7,125 nt of DNA from an uncultured Verrucomicrobiota bacterium (lineage in GTDB: Bacteria > Verrucomicrobiota > Kiritimatiellia > RFP12 > UBA3636), in NCBI GenBank assembly GCA_946534745.1, contig CAMNDA010000171.1, positions 1 to 7,125 on the forward strand, in the 5' to 3' direction. The notes below the pieces were generated by a model, which saw nothing but the letters and a program-made list of their open reading frames with translations, had not been told where the DNA came from and did not search any database. The translations under genes were made by a program, and so were the position numbers. Positions 5,600-7,125 of this stretch are shown piece after piece. Position 1 is the stretch's first letter. The number at the start of each line of letters is the position of its first letter.

Positions 5600-5615
5600 A
5601 GCAAGTGGCGTGCCA
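5600..5615 (-). promoter_or_regulatory. Sigma-54 (RpoN) promoter for the ardC operon, -24/-12 elements
   Basis: Read on the minus strand the site is TGGCACGCCACTTGCT. It matches the sigma-54 consensus TGGCACG-N4-TTGCW at every defined position, with the essential GG and GC separated by exactly ten bases. The GC falls at 5602-5601, so transcription is predicted to start near 5589, about 34 bases before the ardC ATG. Paired palindromes lie upstream at the distance used by sigma-54 activators. No competing sigma-70 promoter with both boxes is seen between here and ardC. Confidence 0.75.
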
Positions 5616-5624
5616 AAAGCAAAA

Positions 5625-5715
5625 CGCGCGCTTTACCTAGTAAATAGAAGAATGGACCGCGCTTTACTTTCTCAAACTTGAGAAACGCGCGCTTTTCTTT
5701 CTCAAATTTGAGAAA
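5625..5715 (-). promoter_or_regulatory. Tandem upstream activator-like sites, ~30-bp period
   Basis: Two palindromes lie exactly 30 bp apart: TTTCTCAAATTTGAGAAA at 5698-5715 (perfect) and a copy at 5668-5685 with identical arms and a different central pair. Each is followed (minus-strand direction) by a G[AT]AAAGCGCG element at 5686-5697 and 5656-5667. A third such element lies at 5625-5636, where the palindrome is replaced by a weaker TTTAC/GTAAA dyad. Relative to the predicted start at 5589 the palindrome centres lie near -87 and -117. That is the usual place for the enhancer sites bound by sigma-54 activators, on one face of the helix. The protein that binds them is not known. Confidence 0.65.
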
Positions 5716-5737
5716 AGGACGTGATCGCCTTGCGCTT

Positions 5738-5778
5738 GAATCTTTCCAATCTTTCCCAATCTTTCCACGGAAAGATTT
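5738..5778. repeat. GAATCTTTCC half-site cluster: three direct, one inverted
   Basis: Half-sites in the plus orientation start at 5738, 5747 and 5757, nearly back to back in steps of 9 and 10 bases. An inverted copy, GGAAAGATTT, lies at 5769-5778. The last pair forms a dyad with a two-base spacer instead of the one-base spacer seen at the other palindromes. The steps of about one helical turn suggest cooperative binding of one protein along the same face of the DNA. Confidence 0.75.
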
Positions 5779-5838
5779 AGACAATTAAAAATGCGCTCTG
5801 GAAGATGCGTTTTATACAATTCCGGCGCAATTGTGCGG

Positions 5839-5859
5839 GAATCTTTCCGGGAAAGATTC
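5839..5859. repeat. Perfect 21-bp palindrome of the GAATCTTTCC element
   Basis: GAATCTTTCC, one central G, then GGAAAGATTC: perfect ten-base arms. The same sequence recurs base for base at 6171-6191. It lies outside any gene and has no adjoining T-run, so it is better read as a protein-binding site than as a terminator. Confidence 0.8.
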
Positions 5860-6170
5860 GAAAAACGATTCGCGGCTCTGGTAGCGGCGTTTTGCTATTT
5901 CTCGCGCGTGCGTGTCGCGCGCGGCAAGATATGCGCGTCTTTTCGCGTTTGTGCGCTCTACGAGTGTATTTTATGCGGGTTTCGCGTGTTTCGCGTGTTT
6001 TCATGCGTTCGCGAGCGTTCGCGTTCAATCGCGATTGCGTGTTTTTCGCGTGTTTGTCCGCTCCTGCGTATGCGATTTATAGAAATTTACGCGTATTCAT
6101 ACAGAAAAGAAAGAGATAATACTATAATAATATAATAATTCTCCTCTATTTAGTAGGTGTTTCGCCGATT
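5860..6170. other. Non-coding stretch with TTCGCGTGTT repeats between the two palindromes
   Basis: No credible gene is seen; frames here give implausible Arg- or Cys-rich peptides without ribosome sites. TTCGCGTGTT occurs at 5981-5990, 5990-5999 and 6045-6054. A longer related block (TTTTCGCGTTTGTGCGCTC) at 5940-5958 is echoed at 6043-6063. TCGCGA-centred palindromes lie near 6009-6014 and 6027-6036. The right end passes into the AT island described separately. Confidence 0.55.
6075..6155. other. AT-rich island (candidate DNA-unwinding element)
   Basis: By count only 17 of these 81 bases are G or C (79% AT), in a window that is otherwise strongly GC-rich. It contains overlapping TATAAT and AATAAT steps at 6115-6140. 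It sits between the repeat-rich control region and the GC-rich segment before the terminase gene. Such an island beside repeated protein-binding sites is typical of replication origins, but also of strong promoter regions. I see no properly spaced -35 box. Confidence 0.5.
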
Positions 6171-6191
6171 GAATCTTTCCGGGAAAGATTC
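6171..6191. repeat. Second perfect 21-bp palindrome, identical to 5839-5859
   Basis: The arms and centre match the 5839 copy exactly. The preceding bases GATT are also shared with the site at 6252, giving a common block GATTGAATCTTTCC. It lies just to the right of the AT island, which is therefore flanked by copies of the same element. Confidence 0.8.
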
Positions 6192-6251
6192 GTTTTACAA
6201 AAGCGAGAAAATGCGTAAATGTTCGCTCGGTAAGCGGCGTTTCGTTAGATT

Positions 6252-6282
6252 GAATCTTTCCCGGCAAGATTCGGAAAGATTC
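6252..6282. repeat. Imperfect palindrome plus extra half-site of the GAATCTTTCC element
   Basis: GAATCTTTCC (6252-6261), a central C, then GGCAAGATTC (6263-6272), which differs from the standard arm at one base. A second, perfect GGAAAGATTC follows at once at 6273-6282. One forward half-site thus faces two reverse ones, the mirror image of the 5738-5778 cluster, where three forward ones face one reverse. Confidence 0.75.
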
Positions 6283-6491
6283 GGATCGAGAGAACGACGG
6301 CGGCGGCAAGGGGGGCCGGGGTTCGCGTTCGTGGGTTGGGGACGCGCGGCGGCGGACGTGGCGCGCGAGATCGCCGGGCGAGGCGGCGGGAGTCCGGCAC
6401 GGGCGCCACCTGGGCGACGGCGGCGAGCGCGGCGGGTTGCAGCGGGCCGGTTGAGCCGGTCGCGGATCGCCGCCGGAAGCAGCGCGAGGGC

Positions 6492-6519
6492 GTCGGAAGT
6501 GTCGGAAGCGTGTCGGAAG
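6492..6519 (+). repeat. Three direct GTCGGAAG repeats
   Basis: GTCGGAAG occurs at 6492-6499, 6501-6508 and 6512-6519, in steps of 9 and 11 bases (about one helical turn). A related GCCGGAAGC lies at 6472-6480. Short phased direct repeats upstream of terminase genes are found in packaging recognition sites of several phages; that role here is inference. Confidence 0.5.
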
Positions 6520-6696
6520 CAGGGCGCGCGGCGGCTCTGTTGTGCGTGTTGTGGCGTGTTCTGTTGTGTTGTGCGAGGGTTTCAAACCCCGCCGCCGTCG
6601 CGGTGCGGTCGGACGGTGGCGGCGCGGGCGGCGCGCGGGCCCGGCGCGGGGGCGCTCGCCGGGCGCCGGCGCGGGGCGGGCGGCGGGCGCGCGCGG

Positions 6697-6712
6697 ACCC
6701 CCGTCTGGGGGT
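6697..6712 (+). repeat. Perfect GC hairpin ACCCCC-GTCT-GGGGGT
   Basis: Six perfect pairs around a four-base loop. It is not followed by a T-run on either strand, so it is unlikely to be an intrinsic terminator. It is one of several strong secondary structures between the direct repeats and the terminase start. Confidence 0.5.
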
Positions 6713-6748
6713 GTGCGAGCGAGCGGGCGGGGGCGTCCTTCCGGAGCG

Positions 6749-6795
6749 GGGGGCCCCCTCTTTCGTTTGGACCGGGTCTGGGGCGAGGGGCCCCT
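6749..6795 (+). repeat. Pair of GGGGCCCC palindromes forming a larger dyad before terminase
   Basis: GGGGGCCCCC at 6749-6758, followed by TC, is mirrored by GAGGGGCCCCT at 6785-6795. Each can fold on itself, and the two can also pair with each other across about 24 bases. The right-hand element ends 40 bases before the terminase ATG. It may affect translation of the message or mark a DNA-processing site. Confidence 0.45.
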
Positions 6796-6834
6796 GTTGC
6801 CGCGGGGACTGGGCTCCGGTGCGCGTCTGGAAGA

Positions 6835-7125
6835 ATGGCGGGCATGGCGGACGAAACGGAACAAGACGAAGGCGAGGCGCGGCCGGATCGTGTCATCACG
6901 TACAGGACGGGGCCGACGGCGGCGAAGTTCCACGCGTGCCGGGCGCCGGTGCGGTGCGTGATGGGGCCGATCGGGTCCGGCAAGTCGGTGATGTGCTGCT
7001 GGGACGTGTGGCTGAGGGCGTGCGAGCAGATCCCGCATCCGCTCACGAAGGAGCGGCGCATCCGGTGCATGGTGGTGCGCAACACGTTCACGCAGCTGCA
7101 GAAGACGACGTTGCGGACGTGGCTC
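6835..7125 (+). CDS. terL: Phage terminase large subunit, N-terminal part (cut by window edge)
   Basis: Ninety-seven residues are present before the window edge. The ATPase P-loop is clear: CVMGPIGSGKS, with Walker A GPIGSGKS at 44-51. After it come a helix (VMCCWDVWLRACEQI) and the strand and turn typical of phage terminases, RIRCMVVRNTFTQLQKTTLR (about 76-95). There, RNT before a helix corresponds to the adenine-side arginine region of the family. The Walker B and nuclease domain lie beyond the window. The enzyme cuts and pumps phage DNA into the prohead. A GGAAG at 6829-6833 can serve the ATG at 6835 (very close) or, at better distance, the in-frame ATG at 6844, so the true start may be three codons later. 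The frame is open upstream to 6157, but that part looks non-coding. It is divergent from the ardC operon. Confidence 0.9.
   Translation, partial: MAGMADETEQDEGEARPDRVITYRTGPTAAKFHACRAPVRCVMGPIGSGKSVMCCWDVWLRACEQIPHPLTKERRIRCMVVRNTFTQLQKTTLRTWL

Larger units (their letters stand above)
6300..6834 (+). other. Extremely GC-rich, hairpin-rich non-coding segment upstream of terminase
   Basis: I find no convincing gene. Frames on both strands are open because stop codons are rare in such DNA, but they encode Arg/Gly/Ala/Pro strings. The segment holds GTCGGAAG direct repeats (6492-6519), a 54-base stretch without any A (6522-6575), and several GC hairpins and palindromes (for example 6663-6672). 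The usual terminase small-subunit gene is not found here. Its position directly upstream of a terminase large-subunit gene makes a packaging-start (pac or cos) role possible. Confidence 0.5.

Noticed and set aside
5812..5820. DnaA-box-like TTATACAAT
   Set aside because: It matches only seven of nine consensus positions, with both last bases wrong, and is a single copy.
5777..6135. Short frames on both strands in the control region (about 80-115 codons)
   Set aside because: They cross palindromes and repeats, lack ribosome sites and have unnatural composition.
6123..6136. Two TATAAT hexamers as -10 boxes for the terminase direction
   Set aside because: No acceptable -35 box at 16-18 bases; TATAAT arises easily in this AT-rich run.
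6577..6589. GGGTTTCAAACCC as a tRNA T-arm
   Set aside because: It is only a short inverted repeat; no acceptor, D or anticodon arms can be formed around it.
6748..6770. Plus-strand terminator at GGGGGGCCCCC followed by TCTTTCGTTT
   Set aside because: The palindrome leaves no proper loop without losing pairs, the T-run is broken, and there is no known plus-strand transcript upstream to end.
6786..6801. Plus-strand GG-N10-GC with TGTTGC before terL, as a possible sigma-54 promoter
   Set aside because: Only the GG and TTGC fit; most of the -24 box does not, and the sequence is better explained as part of the GGGGCCCC dyad.
6157..6834. In-frame N-terminal extension of the terminase (GTG at 6157 or ATG at 6211)
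   Set aside because: The 226 extra codons give Arg/Gly/Ala strings and a Cys cluster (LCCACCGVFCCVV), with no ribosome site, and run through palindromic repeats. Terminases of this type normally begin shortly before the Walker A region.

Overview
The window looks like the control region of a tailed bacteriophage or prophage (Caudoviricetes) from a high-GC host. The evidence is a terminase large subunit start at the right edge, an ArdC-type antirestriction gene, and a dense minus-strand run of small unrecognised genes. No gene identifies the host. The strong AAGGAG-type ribosome sites and a consensus-perfect sigma-54 promoter only suggest a Gram-negative-type bacterium that has sigma-54. Most small proteins here resemble nothing I can name.

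Layout from left to right. Positions 1-205 hold the start of an unrecognised basic protein on the minus strand, cut by the window edge. Positions 211-248 hold a rho-independent terminator for minus-strand transcription. From 273 to 5555 there is a run of twelve minus-strand genes, transcribed leftwards and led by the ArdC-type gene. Many start just behind a nearly identical ACAAGGAGA leader, and three are chained by ATGA overlaps. An A/C-rich gap at 3774-4078 and a smaller gap at 2999-3114 interrupt the run. 

Positions 5556-6834 form about 1.28 kb without a convincing gene, and this is the most interesting part of the window. Next to ardC, on the minus strand, lie a sigma-54 promoter match and, 70-115 bases upstream of it, two 18-bp palindromes exactly 30 bp apart, placed like activator sites. 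Further right are eleven half-sites of a GAATCTTTCC element, forming two perfect 21-bp palindromes and two imperfect ones. Short TTCGCGTGTT repeats and a 79% AT island follow. The stretch ends in an extremely GC-rich, hairpin-rich segment with direct repeats that runs into the terminase gene.

Working model (inference): the minus-strand run is an early or establishment operon led by an antirestriction protein. The plus-strand terminase opens the late packaging and structural module. The stretch between them carries the divergent control switch and possibly the replication origin and/or the packaging-start site. Both the ArdC-type protein and a neighbouring 95-residue protein end in motifs resembling sliding-clamp-binding peptides, which would link them to replicating DNA.
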